Counted from the stretch's first letter, positions 25,073 through 34,002 are shown. The stretch is DNA of 38,245 bases from Lachnospiraceae bacterium (GCA_021770785.1 JAETQH010000041.1:1-38245), one strand, 5' to 3'. The notes: generated by a model not told the origin, from the letters alone. Numbers and translations are program-made.

Positions 25073-25759
25073 TCACATAAATTCTATATTATCACATATA
25101 CACAACATCGCCATGGCGACGAAGCTTCCTGATCTCACCTCGCAGTCAAACGAGCCGTTGTATCTCTGCACCACCTGACGGACTCGTTTCAGTCCCCACC
25201 CATGGAGCATCCTGTCCTGCTTTGCCGTGAAGAACAGCCCCCGCTTCCTCTCCGGCTCCCGCCCGCACGGATTTGCGACGCGGATCATGACAAAGTGATG
25301 GATCTGCCGGATGGCGACATCGATCGTCACCGCTTCCCCCGCCAGCACAGCCTGTTCCCGCCCGACAGACTCGATCGCATTGTCGATCAGATTCGTCAGG
25401 ATCGTGCAGAAATCGTCGCCCGCGATCCCTGTATTTGCCGGAAGCTGCACGTTGATATCCAGGGTACATCCCATCTCCTGCGCGAGCCTTTTCTTATCAT
25501 TGAGGACTGCATCGACAATGCCCACCCCCGTCCACAAAATGCCGGATAACTGCTCGAACGGTTTGCTGATCCGGGTAATATACTCCTGAATCTCCTGGCA
25601 TTTCCCCTCGCCTGCCAGATAGTAGATCACCTGCAGGTGATTGTCCATATCATGAAAAAGCATCGCATGTTCCGACCATGTCCGCTGAAGCTGCTCGTAC
25701 TGCTCACCCAGCATCTTCACTTTTTGCGTCTCTCTCTTGAGCATCTCTCTCCTGCGCAC
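25073..25759 (-). CDS. Soluble AgrC-like GHKL histidine kinase without membrane sensor
   Basis: About 228 residues from a GTG at 25759 (GGAGG upstream); an ATG at 25744 is the alternative. The catalytic half of an AgrC-type kinase is complete: the H-box in MLFHDMDNHLQVIYYL, the N-box TNLIDNAIESVGRE, and the glycine-rich GWGLKRVRQVVQRYNG end. A short coiled-coil KRETQKVKMLGEQYEQLQR precedes it. The 5-7 transmembrane sensor region expected of this family is absent, and only 44 bases separate the start from the response regulator gene, so there is no room for it. The longer frame upstream runs antiparallel in frame through the regulator's 3' end and is not convincing. It presumably phosphorylates the adjacent LytTR regulator; what it senses is unclear, perhaps a cytoplasmic cue. 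Confidence 0.78.
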   Translation of the reverse strand: MRRREMLKRETQKVKMLGEQYEQLQRTWSEHAMLFHDMDNHLQVIYYLAGEGKCQEIQEYITRISKPFEQLSGILWTGVGIVDAVLNDKKRLAQEMGCTLDINVQLPANTGIAGDDFCTILTNLIDNAIESVGREQAVLAGEAVTIDVAIRQIHHFVMIRVANPCGREPERKRGLFFTAKQDRMLHGWGLKRVRQVVQRYNGSFDCEVRSGSFVAMAMLCICDNIEFM

Positions 25760-25803
25760 AACCCATTCCTCCCCCCGCGATCCCTGCGACCGCGGGCAAC
25801 CGT

Positions 25804-26544
25804 TCACATATGCTGCTTCCAGAACGCCAGCAGCCTTGTTTTTAAACCCTGCATCCTCGACTGACTCACCGCAAGCCGCGCGCCGTCTTTCATGACACAG
25901 CAGTCCTCCTGTATACTCATAACACAGGAGAGATTGACGATACACCCTCTGTCAATGAACAAAAATTCCTTTTCATCCAGCTCATCATAAACCTGCTGCA
26001 GCGTTTTTCTCACATGGAATCTGGCACATTCATGCGCGTTCATCTCAGCCATATCCGTGACCAGCACGGCATTCTTCCCCTCGTGCGTGATGTAGAGCAG
26101 ATTTTTGAGCGGGATCCGTTCCAGACGGTTTTTGTTCTGAATGACATAGCTCTCCCGTAACTGCACCTCCACCATCGCGGCCGCGTCCAGCAGTGCATGG
26201 CGCAGGCGGTCCTCGAAATCCCGCTTGGGAATATAACGGAAAATCGACAGTTCATAGGCATCGAGCACATATTCCATATGGGACGTGATGAATATGACCA
26301 GCACCTCCGGCAGCACTTTCCTGATGCGCCCTGCCAGCTCCATGCCGTCCATCTGCGGCATCTCGATGTCCAGAAGCACCAGGTCAAACCGGCCGCCGTC
26401 CTCGATCTCATACAATAGCTGCTGCCCGTTCAGAAAAGTCTCCACCCTGGCAAAAATCTGATTCCGGGCGTAACATGCCTGAACGAACTGATTCAGTTTT
26501 CCGAGCAAAACCATCTCGTCGTCACAGATCCCGACACTGACCAT
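25804..26544 (-). CDS. LytTR-family response regulator (AgrA/VirR-like)
   Basis: About 246 residues. The receiver domain shows VGICDDEMVLL with the acidic pair, the phosphorylated Asp in DLVLLDIEMPQMDG, the switch Thr/Ser in VIFITSHMEYV and the Lys in RYIPKRDFED. The C-terminal LytTR DNA-binding domain follows (RIPLKNLLYITHEGKN, then HVRKTLQQVYDEL, FLFIDRGCIVNL). Such regulators bind paired sites upstream of peptide, bacteriocin or export genes. It is first of the operon with the GHKL kinase and lies divergent from an ABC exporter pair, the expected target. I use the ATG at 26544; GTG at 26553, closer to a GGAGG, is possible. Confidence 0.88.
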   Translation of the reverse strand: MVSVGICDDEMVLLGKLNQFVQACYARNQIFARVETFLNGQQLLYEIEDGGRFDLVLLDIEMPQMDGMELAGRIRKVLPEVLVIFITSHMEYVLDAYELSIFRYIPKRDFEDRLRHALLDAAAMVEVQLRESYVIQNKNRLERIPLKNLLYITHEGKNAVLVTDMAEMNAHECARFHVRKTLQQVYDELDEKEFLFIDRGCIVNLSCVMSIQEDCCVMKDGARLAVSQSRMQGLKTRLLAFWKQHM

Positions 26545-26588
26545 ACTGTCCACCAATCCTCCATTCAAGCCAACAGATTCTTATCCCT

Positions 26589-26617
26589 ATTATATAGAAT
26601 GTTCCCAGAAACGGCAA
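26589..26617 (-). promoter_or_regulatory. Promoter of the response regulator/kinase operon
   Basis: Minus-strand TTGCCG (26612-26617), 17 bases, TATAAT (26589-26594). On the plus strand a TATACT at 26681-26686 with a poor -35 probably starts the ABC pair at 26721, so this gap is a divergent control region. Confidence 0.7.
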
Positions 26618-26720
26618 TTATTTTCAAGGACAAAAAAGCGAAATTGGAGGACAGATTGTATTTCTTCGTCATTTATCCTGTATACTATTGCATATCAAAT
26701 GAAAGGCAGGCTTCCATAAG

Positions 26721-28556
26721 ATGAAGAAACGAGAAAGTATCCACCAGACCGTCAGCAACAATCTCTATATCCTGAAATTTGCATGGCATCTGTCGCCCAG
26801 GCGCGTCCTCTTTTCGGGCGTGTATTACGGTCTTGCCCAATTTGAATATCTGTTTTTCTCCGGATATTTTATCAGAAAAGTGCTCTCGCTCATCGAGACG
26901 GGCGGCAGTTTCCCCGAAATCCTGTTATTTCTGGGACTCACAGCGGGATTGTTCCTTGCCGTCGTCCTCTTTAACAGTTGGTATGAGAATCTGCTCATTC
27001 CCGTCACCGACGTGGAACTCTATCACGGCCTGTGCCGCACATTGTACGAAAAGGCGGGAAATGCCGATCTGTCCTGTTTTGAGGACAGTGATTTTTACAA
27101 CCGCTATATGATGGCAATGTCCGACAGCGACCAACGCCTGGTCAGGACGCTCGATAACTTATGGCGGATCCTCCTTGGCGCAGCCGCCGTTGCCGTGTCG
27201 TGGATCATGATGTTTCGCATAGACCACCTGATCATCCTGTTTGTCGCCGCGCCGCTCATCGGCAATTTTGTGTTTGCCGAAGCCCTGAACAGATTATCCT
27301 TCCAGATCTATGAGGAGTCTGTGATTTTCCGCCGCATCGCCGACTATGTGAACCGCGTGCTGCATCTCTCCGACTATGTAAAGGAACTGCGCATGACCAA
27401 TATCTACCGCGTCATGGAGAAAAAACAGAAGGACGCGGAAAAAGGCATCACTTCCACGATGGACAAGTACGCACAAAAAAGTGTCCTGCTGGGGTGGGGA
27501 TATCTGTACTTCACCTTTGTCATCATCTTTGAGGGTGTCATCTTCTACGGCGCTTACAGGACCATCGTCACGAAAACAATGCCGCTGTCCGACTACGCCG
27601 TGCTCACCACCCTGATGACTTCCGTCTCATGGATATTGATCGACTACACAAAAGCGCTGCTCGAGAACATGAAAAACAGCCTGTTCATCCAGAATCTGCG
27701 CGAATTCCTGGCGTTTGAGCCCTCCATTCCCGAGGACTGCGACGGCTCGATGCCCGCACAGCCCATAGAGCGCATCGAGTTTCGCAATGTGAGCTTCACG
27801 TATCCCTCTGGCAAGGCCGCGCTCAAAAATGTCAGCTTCACACTGCAGGCAGAAGAACACTGTGCTCTTGTGGGGTACAACGGCGCCGGCAAGACGACGC
27901 TGGTCAAGCTGCTGATGCGGCTCTATGATCCCACCGAAGGAAAGATCCTCGTCAATGGCACCGATATCAGGGAATACAACCTCAAAGCTTACCGCAGCCT
28001 GTTCTCTACCGCGTTTCAGGATGGAAAGATCTTCGCAAAGAGCATCCGGGACAATATCACTATGGGACAAACATCGGAAAATGATACCCTTATCCACAAT
28101 GCACTGGAAAAAGCAGGTATCTTATCCACAATAAACGCACTTCCTGACTCCCTTGACACGATCCTGACACGGGAGTTTTCAGAGGACGGCATCGTCCTCT
28201 CCGGCGGGCAGAGCCAGAAACTGATAGCTGCGAGGGCTTTTTACCACGCCGCCCCCGTCGCTGTCTTTGACGAGCCGTCGAGCGCGCTGGATCCGATCGC
28301 GGAACACGCGCTGATGGAAAACATCAAAAATGACAGCGCGGGGAAGATGCTGCTGCTCATCTCCCACCGCCTGTCATCGATACAGGATATGGAAAAGATC
28401 ATCGTGCTGAAAAACGGACACATTTCCGAACAGGGCACGCACGCCGAACTGATGGCGCAGGACGGCGAATACGCCGCACTGTACCATATGCAGGCTGAGA
28501 AATACAGAACTGAAAATGCATTTGCAGATCCCGCAGGAGGAGGACTGGAAATATGA
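26721..28556 (+). CDS. ABC exporter half-transporter, first of a pair
   Basis: 611 residues: membrane domain with about six segments (EILLFLGLTAGLFLAVVLF, WRILLGAAAVAVSWIMMF, LIILFVAAPLIGNFVF, VLLGWGYLYFTFVIIF) and a canonical ATPase domain: Walker A LVGYNGAGKTTL, Q-loop TAFQDGK, signature LSGGQSQK, Walker B VAVFDEPSSALD, H-loop SHRLSS. The catalytic Glu is present. Start ATG has GAAAGG upstream. It overlaps the next half-transporter by four bases (ATGA), so they form a heterodimer. Paralogous in layout to the exporters at 13866-18480, but with backbone-like GC content. Divergence from a LytTR/GHKL pair suggests a peptide or toxic-compound exporter; cargo unknown. Confidence 0.9.
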   Translation: MKKRESIHQTVSNNLYILKFAWHLSPRRVLFSGVYYGLAQFEYLFFSGYFIRKVLSLIETGGSFPEILLFLGLTAGLFLAVVLFNSWYENLLIPVTDVELYHGLCRTLYEKAGNADLSCFEDSDFYNRYMMAMSDSDQRLVRTLDNLWRILLGAAAVAVSWIMMFRIDHLIILFVAAPLIGNFVFAEALNRLSFQIYEESVIFRRIADYVNRVLHLSDYVKELRMTNIYRVMEKKQKDAEKGITSTMDKYAQKSVLLGWGYLYFTFVIIFEGVIFYGAYRTIVTKTMPLSDYAVLTTLMTSVSWILIDYTKALLENMKNSLFIQNLREFLAFEPSIPEDCDGSMPAQPIERIEFRNVSFTYPSGKAALKNVSFTLQAEEHCALVGYNGAGKTTLVKLLMRLYDPTEGKILVNGTDIREYNLKAYRSLFSTAFQDGKIFAKSIRDNITMGQTSENDTLIHNALEKAGILSTINALPDSLDTILTREFSEDGIVLSGGQSQKLIAARAFYHAAPVAVFDEPSSALDPIAEHALMENIKNDSAGKMLLLISHRLSSIQDMEKIIVLKNGHISEQGTHAELMAQDGEYAALYHMQAEKYRTENAFADPAGGGLEI

Positions 28557-30364
28557 AAAGAAAGCTTTCGAACATATCATGGCTCGTCCGATTCTGTATC
28601 CGCACATCGCCAAGGTTGTTATTCTTCAACATATTTGCATGTGTGGAACAGAGCTTATTTGTTTTCTTTGAATATACTATATGGATCGGTTACAACCTGA
28701 ACGCCGCCGAGAACGGCACACCTTTCTCGCAGGTGGCACTGCTGACACTGGGCGTGTTCGCCCTGTTTGTCGTCCACCAGTTCATCGACAGCATCTATTT
28801 TGAGTGGTCTTTTGAGCGGATCAAGCCCTCGCTGACCTTTCGGCTGCGCAGACAGATTTACGAAAAAGCCTGTCAGGTGGACTTGTCCTGCTACGATGAT
28901 GTGACTTTTTACAACGATTTTGTGCTGTCGACTACCCAGACCGATGAGTGTATCGAGCGCTTCATGAATGACGGCAAGGATTTCCTATTCGAGCTGGTCA
29001 ATGTCATCACCTATTTTTCATACCTGCTCGCCGTCGACCGGATCGGCCTTCTGCTCGCTGCAGCCTGCAGTGCGGTCAATTATTTTTCAGGCCAAAGATA
29101 CGCCCGGCTTGAAAAGGAAGCCAGACTGTGCAAGACGCCCGTTGAGCGCGAGCGCGCATATCAGCACCGGGTGTTTTACCTGCACGATTACGCCAAGGAA
29201 CTGCGCCTCCACCCCGGCATGCGCAGCCAGTTGTCCGAGGATTTCGACCACTGCAATCAGAAACTGAACACCATCAACCGCAAATACGGCCCGAAACTGT
29301 GGCTGTACGGATTTTTGAAGGGATACCTGCCTATCTACTTCATGCTTTATGCCATCTATCTGCCCTACCTGCTCTACAGGGCAATGGTGACACACGCGCT
29401 CTCCCTCAGTGCCATGGTCATCCTGTTAGCTGCAGTCAGGCGAATGATCAAGCGCACCGGCGCACTGGTCGGCAGACTGCCCCGCTTTGCCTACATCGGT
29501 TCCTTTATCGAGAAGATCCGCCGCTTTCTCGACTATGAACCCAGGCTTATCAGCGGCACAGACGATATCCATGACGAATGGAAGCACCTCACCCTCTCCC
29601 ATGTCAGTTTCTCATATCCGGATAGCAACTTTGCCGGCAGGATCAACGCGCGGGAAGTTCTGCGCGACATCAGTCTGGAGATCACCCAGGGGCAGAAGAT
29701 CGCGCTCGTGGGCTATAACGGGGCAGGGAAAACGACCCTGGTCAAACTGCTGATGCGCTTCTACGATCCGGACAGCGGCGTGATCCTGCGCAATGGAACA
29801 GATATCCGCTCACTCAAGCTCGACGCATACCGAAAAGAGATCGGCGCTGTCTTCCAGGATTACAGGATCTATGCCGCCACCCTGCGCGAAAATGTCGTCA
29901 TGGACATATGCACCGGAGAACGCGGGGAAACCTATGCGGTAGAGCAGGCGCTTCACCGCGCAAAGTTCAACCTCGCCGCACAGAAGCTCAAATACCAGGT
30001 CGACACGCCGCTCACCACCGAGTTTGAGAAGGACGGTGTCGATCTCTCCGGCGGCGAGAGTCAGAAAGTCGCGATCGCAAGGACACTGTACCACTCCCAT
30101 GAACTGATCATCATGGACGAACCGTCGAGCGCCCTCGATCCTGCGTCAGAGTACCAGTTAAACCAAGAGTTAAAGGAGCTTGCCAGAGATAAGACGGTCA
30201 TCTTCATCTCACACCGGCTCGCCGCCGCCAAAGATGCGGACTGTATCTACATGATGAAAGACGGACGCATCGTGGAGCGCGGGACACACGGGCAGCTACT
30301 TGATCTGGGCGGCGAGTACTGTAAGATGTGGAATCTGCAGGCACAGGCGTACCAATCGTGCTGA
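28553..30364 (+). CDS. ABC exporter half-transporter, second of a pair
   Basis: 603 residues with membrane segments (LLTLGVFALFVVHQFI, LLLAAACSAVNYF, LPIYFMLYAIYLPYLLY) and an ATPase domain with Walker A LVGYNGAGKTTL, Q-loop AVFQDYR, signature LSGGESQK, Walker B LIIMDEPSSALD, H-loop SHRLAA. Both ATP sites of the heterodimer would be canonical. Translation is coupled to the first subunit by the ATGA overlap. It converges with the nucleosidase gene, leaving only four bases between the stops; no clear terminator separates them. Confidence 0.9.
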   Translation: MKRKLSNISWLVRFCIRTSPRLLFFNIFACVEQSLFVFFEYTIWIGYNLNAAENGTPFSQVALLTLGVFALFVVHQFIDSIYFEWSFERIKPSLTFRLRRQIYEKACQVDLSCYDDVTFYNDFVLSTTQTDECIERFMNDGKDFLFELVNVITYFSYLLAVDRIGLLLAAACSAVNYFSGQRYARLEKEARLCKTPVERERAYQHRVFYLHDYAKELRLHPGMRSQLSEDFDHCNQKLNTINRKYGPKLWLYGFLKGYLPIYFMLYAIYLPYLLYRAMVTHALSLSAMVILLAAVRRMIKRTGALVGRLPRFAYIGSFIEKIRRFLDYEPRLISGTDDIHDEWKHLTLSHVSFSYPDSNFAGRINAREVLRDISLEITQGQKIALVGYNGAGKTTLVKLLMRFYDPDSGVILRNGTDIRSLKLDAYRKEIGAVFQDYRIYAATLRENVVMDICTGERGETYAVEQALHRAKFNLAAQKLKYQVDTPLTTEFEKDGVDLSGGESQKVAIARTLYHSHELIIMDEPSSALDPASEYQLNQELKELARDKTVIFISHRLAAAKDADCIYMMKDGRIVERGTHGQLLDLGGEYCKMWNLQAQAYQSC

Positions 30365-30368
30365 GCCC

Positions 30369-31067
30369 CTATATTCTGCCGACCAGATTTTCCACAAGCT
30401 TTGCACAGTGTGCTGCGGCTGCGCGCTCAAATTCGGGATAATCCATGTGCGCGCTTCCGTCCGCCTTGTCCGAGATCGCGCGCAGCACCACATAAGGGAT
30501 CCCGTTCAGGAATGCCGCGTGCGCGATCGCAGCGCCCTCCATCTCCGCGCAGGAGCCGTCAAACCGGCTGATCAGCCTGTCCTTCACAGCGCTGTCTGAT
30601 ATGAACTGGTCGCCGCTGACCACGCGCCCCTCATACACACTGATCTCCGGATTCACTTCCCTGCAGACGGCGATCGCCTCCTCGGCAAGCTTCCTGTCCG
30701 CCTTGAAGAACGAAGTCTCCATCTGCGGGATGATACCCGGTTCGTAACCGAGCGCGCTGACATCCATGTCATGTTCGCACGCGTCTGTGGAAACGACGAT
30801 ATCACCGATATTGATCTCGGCGCGCAGAGAGCCTGCGACCCCTGTGTTGATCACCGCGTCAACGCCGAAAACGTCCGCTAAGATCTGCACGCAGATACCG
30901 GCGTTGACCTTGCCGATGCCGCACTGCACGATGACGACATCCTTTCCGTTCAGTATACCTTCATGGAATTTCATGCCGGCTTTTTCAACGACATTCTTCA
31001 CCTCCATCTTTGATTTTAACTCCGATACCTCGAGTTCCATCGCTCCGATAATACCTAATTTGTTCAT
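30369..31067 (-). CDS. mtnN: 5'-methylthioadenosine/S-adenosylhomocysteine nucleosidase
   Basis: 232 residues, full length for the MTA/SAH nucleosidase family. The start MNKLGIIGAMELEVSELKSKM, the phosphorylase-superfamily strand VINTGVAGSL, the substrate-binding EMEGAAIAHAAF (catalytic Glu binding the ribose) and the acid Asp in RAISDKADG are all present. It hydrolyses MTA and SAH to adenine and a thioribose, feeding methionine salvage and, when LuxS exists, AI-2 synthesis. GAAAGGAAG precedes the ATG. The gene follows the DNA adenine methylase by 45 bases on the same strand; the methylase releases SAH, which this enzyme removes, so the link is metabolic as well as positional. Confidence 0.93.
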   Translation of the reverse strand: MNKLGIIGAMELEVSELKSKMEVKNVVEKAGMKFHEGILNGKDVVIVQCGIGKVNAGICVQILADVFGVDAVINTGVAGSLRAEINIGDIVVSTDACEHDMDVSALGYEPGIIPQMETSFFKADRKLAEEAIAVCREVNPEISVYEGRVVSGDQFISDSAVKDRLISRFDGSCAEMEGAAIAHAAFLNGIPYVVLRAISDKADGSAHMDYPEFERAAAAHCAKLVENLVGRI

Positions 31068-31112
31068 TGTCTTGTCTTCCTTTCTTTATTTGATCTTTAT
31101 GTTGATCAGGTT

Positions 31113-31964
31113 TTAATAATTTGTGATCAGGATCTCCTGTGTGAAATTATCGCTGTTTTTTGTGTGGTAATTGCAGTTGTCATAATTGAAATGGATCTTG
31201 TGCATATGGTATTTTCTGGATCTTTTCCAATTCAACAGGATATCATTTTTTTCACCCTTGTGGTGCGACACATTGGACAGGGCAAACCGGATCCCTCTGT
31301 CAGACAACTGGTCGAGAATGTCACACAGGTCTTTCTCATCCTGTTTCCCCCAGCCTTTAAATCCCCGCTTGCCATCATTGTAGCTGCCGCATGTGATCAG
31401 GTACGGCGGATCCGCATAGAGAAAATCGCCAGCTTTCATCACGCTGTAATCAAACTCCCTGAAATCCTGCGCCGTATACTGAACCGTCTCTATGACCCCC
31501 TGCAGTTTCATCAGGTTTTCCCTCATCACATCGTTAAAAGAACTTCGATTCTTTCCAAAGGGATTATTGTATTCATGCGCTGTGTTAAACCGGAATTGAT
31601 AATTAAAGCTAAAGCACATCAGCACATACAGATCGATCGGCTGTTTCGTCTTATTGTAATACGCCCTGAAACGCTCATACGCCTCTTTATTTTCCTTCGT
31701 CAGCTCCCACTCGCGGATCGTCTGGTCGATCCGCACAACGGCATTGCCGATCCCCATCCTCTGAAATTCCCTGTAGATCTCTATCACAAAGAAATTCAGA
31801 TCGTTGGCAATGTGTTCGTTCGCCCTAGTATTGAAAGTCACATCACAGCCGCCGCAAAACAGATCGACCATCAGATCGATATCCCGCGGAAACCATCTCT
31901 GTATCTGCCGAATAATGCGATATTTATTTCCTATATAATTCATCGGCGCTTTTATGTACTGCAT
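31113..31964 (-). CDS. D12-class N6-adenine DNA methyltransferase (Dam-like)
   Basis: 283 residues. The N-terminal APMNYIGNKYRIIRQI is the SAM-binding motif X region of the D12/Dam class; motif I is VDLFCGGCDVTFN and the catalytic motif IV DPPY is at 185-188 in FLYADPPYLI. RFALSNVSHHKGEKN is typical of the C-terminal part. It transfers methyl groups to adenine N6 in a short DNA site; the target sequence cannot be read from the protein. No restriction endonuclease gene is adjacent, so it is an orphan (regulatory or anti-restriction) methylase. Start ATG has GAGGAACGG upstream. Same strand as the hydrolase upstream (88-base gap) and mtnN downstream (45 bases), possibly one transcript. Confidence 0.9.
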   Translation of the reverse strand: MQYIKAPMNYIGNKYRIIRQIQRWFPRDIDLMVDLFCGGCDVTFNTRANEHIANDLNFFVIEIYREFQRMGIGNAVVRIDQTIREWELTKENKEAYERFRAYYNKTKQPIDLYVLMCFSFNYQFRFNTAHEYNNPFGKNRSSFNDVMRENLMKLQGVIETVQYTAQDFREFDYSVMKAGDFLYADPPYLITCGSYNDGKRGFKGWGKQDEKDLCDILDQLSDRGIRFALSNVSHHKGEKNDILLNWKRSRKYHMHKIHFNYDNCNYHTKNSDNFTQEILITNY

Positions 31965-32053
31965 CCGTTCCTCCTCAGATCATCCCGGCCGCAAATGCCG
32001 CTTTCATCCGTTCAAGCCCGTCATACTTTGCCGCGCTCAGTGATAGGGTCGCC

Positions 32054-32959
32054 CTATTCTCCGATCGCATTAAGGATCTCATCAAAAAATCTGCACTCGT
32101 CGTCATTACAGATCTTCGCCTCTTCCAGCCGCTGGTTTAAATGAAATACATGTCCCATGTACAGATCCTCCGCTCTTCCGTACAGCTTCCACTCACATTC
32201 GATCCCTTTGGCTTTTAACAGATCATACATAGGTCTGGCATAGTCCTTCAAAAAGTCATACTGTGAAGTCATGATATACGCCGGCGGAAAATCTGCGGTG
32301 ATATACTTTACGACATCGATCTGCTCCAGCGTCAGTTCCCGGTCATTCGTCAATGCCCTGTCTATATATGCCATAAACGGAGCGTCCTTCTGATCCGCCA
32401 TGCGCTCCTTCATGTCATAACAGCCGCAGTTGAGCGCTGCCGCCTTTACTGTGATCCGGTCATACGGTATCTGCATCGAAAACAGCCGGCGGTACGCGCT
32501 GTTCGTCAGAAGTGTCAGATACTGGCTTGCTAGCTGCGCGCCCGCAGAGTCACCGGTGACACAGATCCGGTCAAGGTCGATATTGTAGGTGCCAGCGTTT
32601 TCTGACACCCATGTAAATACGGCATTGATGTCCTCTAGCGCCGCCGGGAACGGATCTTCCGGTGAGAGGCGGTACGAGAAATTCACGACCGTAAATCCTC
32701 TCTGCGCCATATCCATGCAATAGTACTGATATACATCCTTGTCCCCATACGTCCACCCGCCGCCATGGATATCAATGATCGTTTTCTGCGGTGATGTGGC
32801 ATCCTTTGTGTGATAGATGTCAAGAAGGTTGTACCTGCCGTACTCACCGTATGCGATATTGTCATACCGCCTGATATTGTCAGGCGTTGTCAGCCCCGCA
32901 TCTCTCTTCCGGTCGCTTGCACCGAACTCTCTTCTCAGTTTTTCCGCGTCAAATTCCAT
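32054..32959 (-). CDS. Alpha/beta hydrolase (hormone-sensitive-lipase-like esterase)
   Basis: 301 residues. The oxyanion motif IDIHGGGWTYG and the nucleophile elbow VTGDSAGAQLA (Ser) are typical of the HSL/acetyl-esterase family; an Asp near MTSQYDFLKDYARPMYD and a His in MGHVFHLNQ complete the triad. No signal peptide, so cytoplasmic. Such enzymes remove acetyl or short acyl groups from sugars or small esters, which would suit the neighbouring glycosidases, though the real substrate is unknown. AGAAAGGA precedes the ATG at 32959. It may start the transcript that continues into the adenine methylase. Confidence 0.88.
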   Translation of the reverse strand: MEFDAEKLRREFGASDRKRDAGLTTPDNIRRYDNIAYGEYGRYNLLDIYHTKDATSPQKTIIDIHGGGWTYGDKDVYQYYCMDMAQRGFTVVNFSYRLSPEDPFPAALEDINAVFTWVSENAGTYNIDLDRICVTGDSAGAQLASQYLTLLTNSAYRRLFSMQIPYDRITVKAAALNCGCYDMKERMADQKDAPFMAYIDRALTNDRELTLEQIDVVKYITADFPPAYIMTSQYDFLKDYARPMYDLLKAKGIECEWKLYGRAEDLYMGHVFHLNQRLEEAKICNDDECRFFDEILNAIGE

Positions 32960-33108
32960 TTTTCTTTTCCTTTCTTATTGGATTATCCTTTTATTGTCAT
33001 ATTTTTCTACAGGTTTTTGCCTTACCAGGTTCGCCTGTAATGGTATCATTCAAATGCCTCTCTTTCTGCTATGAATTATTCTATCCGCATCACCATTTTG
33101 CGTGATAA

Positions 33109-33159
33109 TTCCGCGCAATCTTATCATGTTATTTCTGTAAGGCTCCTAAACAAAAACAA
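33109..33159. repeat. Half copy of the 13.7-kb palindromic element
   Basis: TTATCATGTT at 33121-33130 and AAGGCTCCTAAA at 33139-33150 match the right arm of the palindrome (13801-13831) in the same orientation; over the 42 bases from 33109 there are four mismatches. The left arm is not present. It lies between two genes of the minus strand (hydrolase start at 32959, GNAT stop at 33215). No gene is seen in 32960-33214. Confidence 0.6.
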
Positions 33160-33214
33160 CCCGCTCCGCTGCGAATCGGGTCATGCAGCCAGGTTGTCAT
33201 GAGTCGTGATCGTC

Positions 33215-33814
33215 TCAAGATAACGATTCAAGATCCTTGCGCATTACTTTCACATATTGCAGATCCGCAGCTTCCTTGAAACCATTCCGCTCATACATAC
33301 CAGAAGTCCCATGATACTGAAATTCCAACTGATCGTCCGCAAACGGATACGCCTCGACATATGCGTATCCTTCCTGCGCCGCGTCCTCACACACTCGTTT
33401 CAGCAGGCTCTGTGCAATGCCTTTTCCCCGATAATCCGGGGCGATCAGGAAGCAGAAGACTGCCTTTACCCGGATATCCTCCGCCTCGTCCGTCTGATAA
33501 CCGATCTTTCGGAACATCTCAGTCAGATACTGGTAATTCTTCCGTTCATTGACATTGCACCAGCCGATCACTTTGTCTGCCCTATAGGCAAGATACCCCT
33601 GCATCTCCCCCGCCTGGATCAATTCAACAGCTTTTTCCCTGCGCTCCTTCACATCTGTCCATTCCTCCTGTGTCTTCGGATCCAGATGCCCTTCCAGACA
33701 ATAGCAAAATGCCCAGTCCTGATGATCCTGAAATGCTATGTTATCAAAAAAATACAGCCAGTCTTCGCACAGCTTTGGTTCCAACCGCCGTATTACCACT
33801 TCCTGTTCTATCAT
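33215..33814 (-). CDS. GNAT-family N-acetyltransferase
   Basis: 199 residues with GNAT features: the central strand AYRADKVIGWCNVNER, then motif A VKAVFCFLIAPDYRGKGIAQSLLKR with the RGKGIA acetyl-CoA loop and motif B DAAQEGYAYVEAYPF. The N-terminal VIRRLEPKLCEDWLYFFD and the cysteine-bearing CYCLEGH segment resemble a Clostridia subgroup of unknown substrate. The ATG at 33814 follows GAGAGG directly and a perfect AGGAGG 14 bases upstream. Single gene with its own promoter at 33856-33884, divergent from the transporter gene. Confidence 0.88.
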   Translation of the reverse strand: MIEQEVVIRRLEPKLCEDWLYFFDNIAFQDHQDWAFCYCLEGHLDPKTQEEWTDVKERREKAVELIQAGEMQGYLAYRADKVIGWCNVNERKNYQYLTEMFRKIGYQTDEAEDIRVKAVFCFLIAPDYRGKGIAQSLLKRVCEDAAQEGYAYVEAYPFADDQLEFQYHGTSGMYERNGFKEAADLQYVKVMRKDLESLS

Positions 33815-33855
33815 CCTCTCAATGTACCTCCTTCCAGATTCTGTAGATCTACTTC

Positions 33856-33884
33856 ATTATAATTGATTTTCAATATAAATACAA
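33856..33884 (-). promoter_or_regulatory. Promoter of the GNAT gene
   Basis: Minus-strand TTGTAT (33879-33884), 17 bases, TATAAT (33856-33861), followed by the ribosome site AGGAGG. On the plus strand a TATAAT at 33941-33946 probably serves the transporter gene, with no good -35. Confidence 0.65.
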
Positions 33885-34002
33885 TGTAGAAAAATTTCAG
33901 GATTTTCATACTAACAGATGTACACATTCTTTTTTCATAGTATAATATATCCATCGAGCGGGGAAGAGAGACCTTGCTAATAAAATGCGACGGGAGCGGA
34001 AT

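Noticed and set aside
25804..25945. N-terminal extension of the GHKL kinase overlapping the response regulator gene
   Set aside because: Would run through the regulator's coding sequence in another frame and adds no membrane segments; a GTG or ATG after GGAGG is better.
31164..32144. 326-codon plus-strand frame opposite the adenine methylase
   Set aside because: Covers conserved methylase motifs on the other strand and has no family resemblance of its own.
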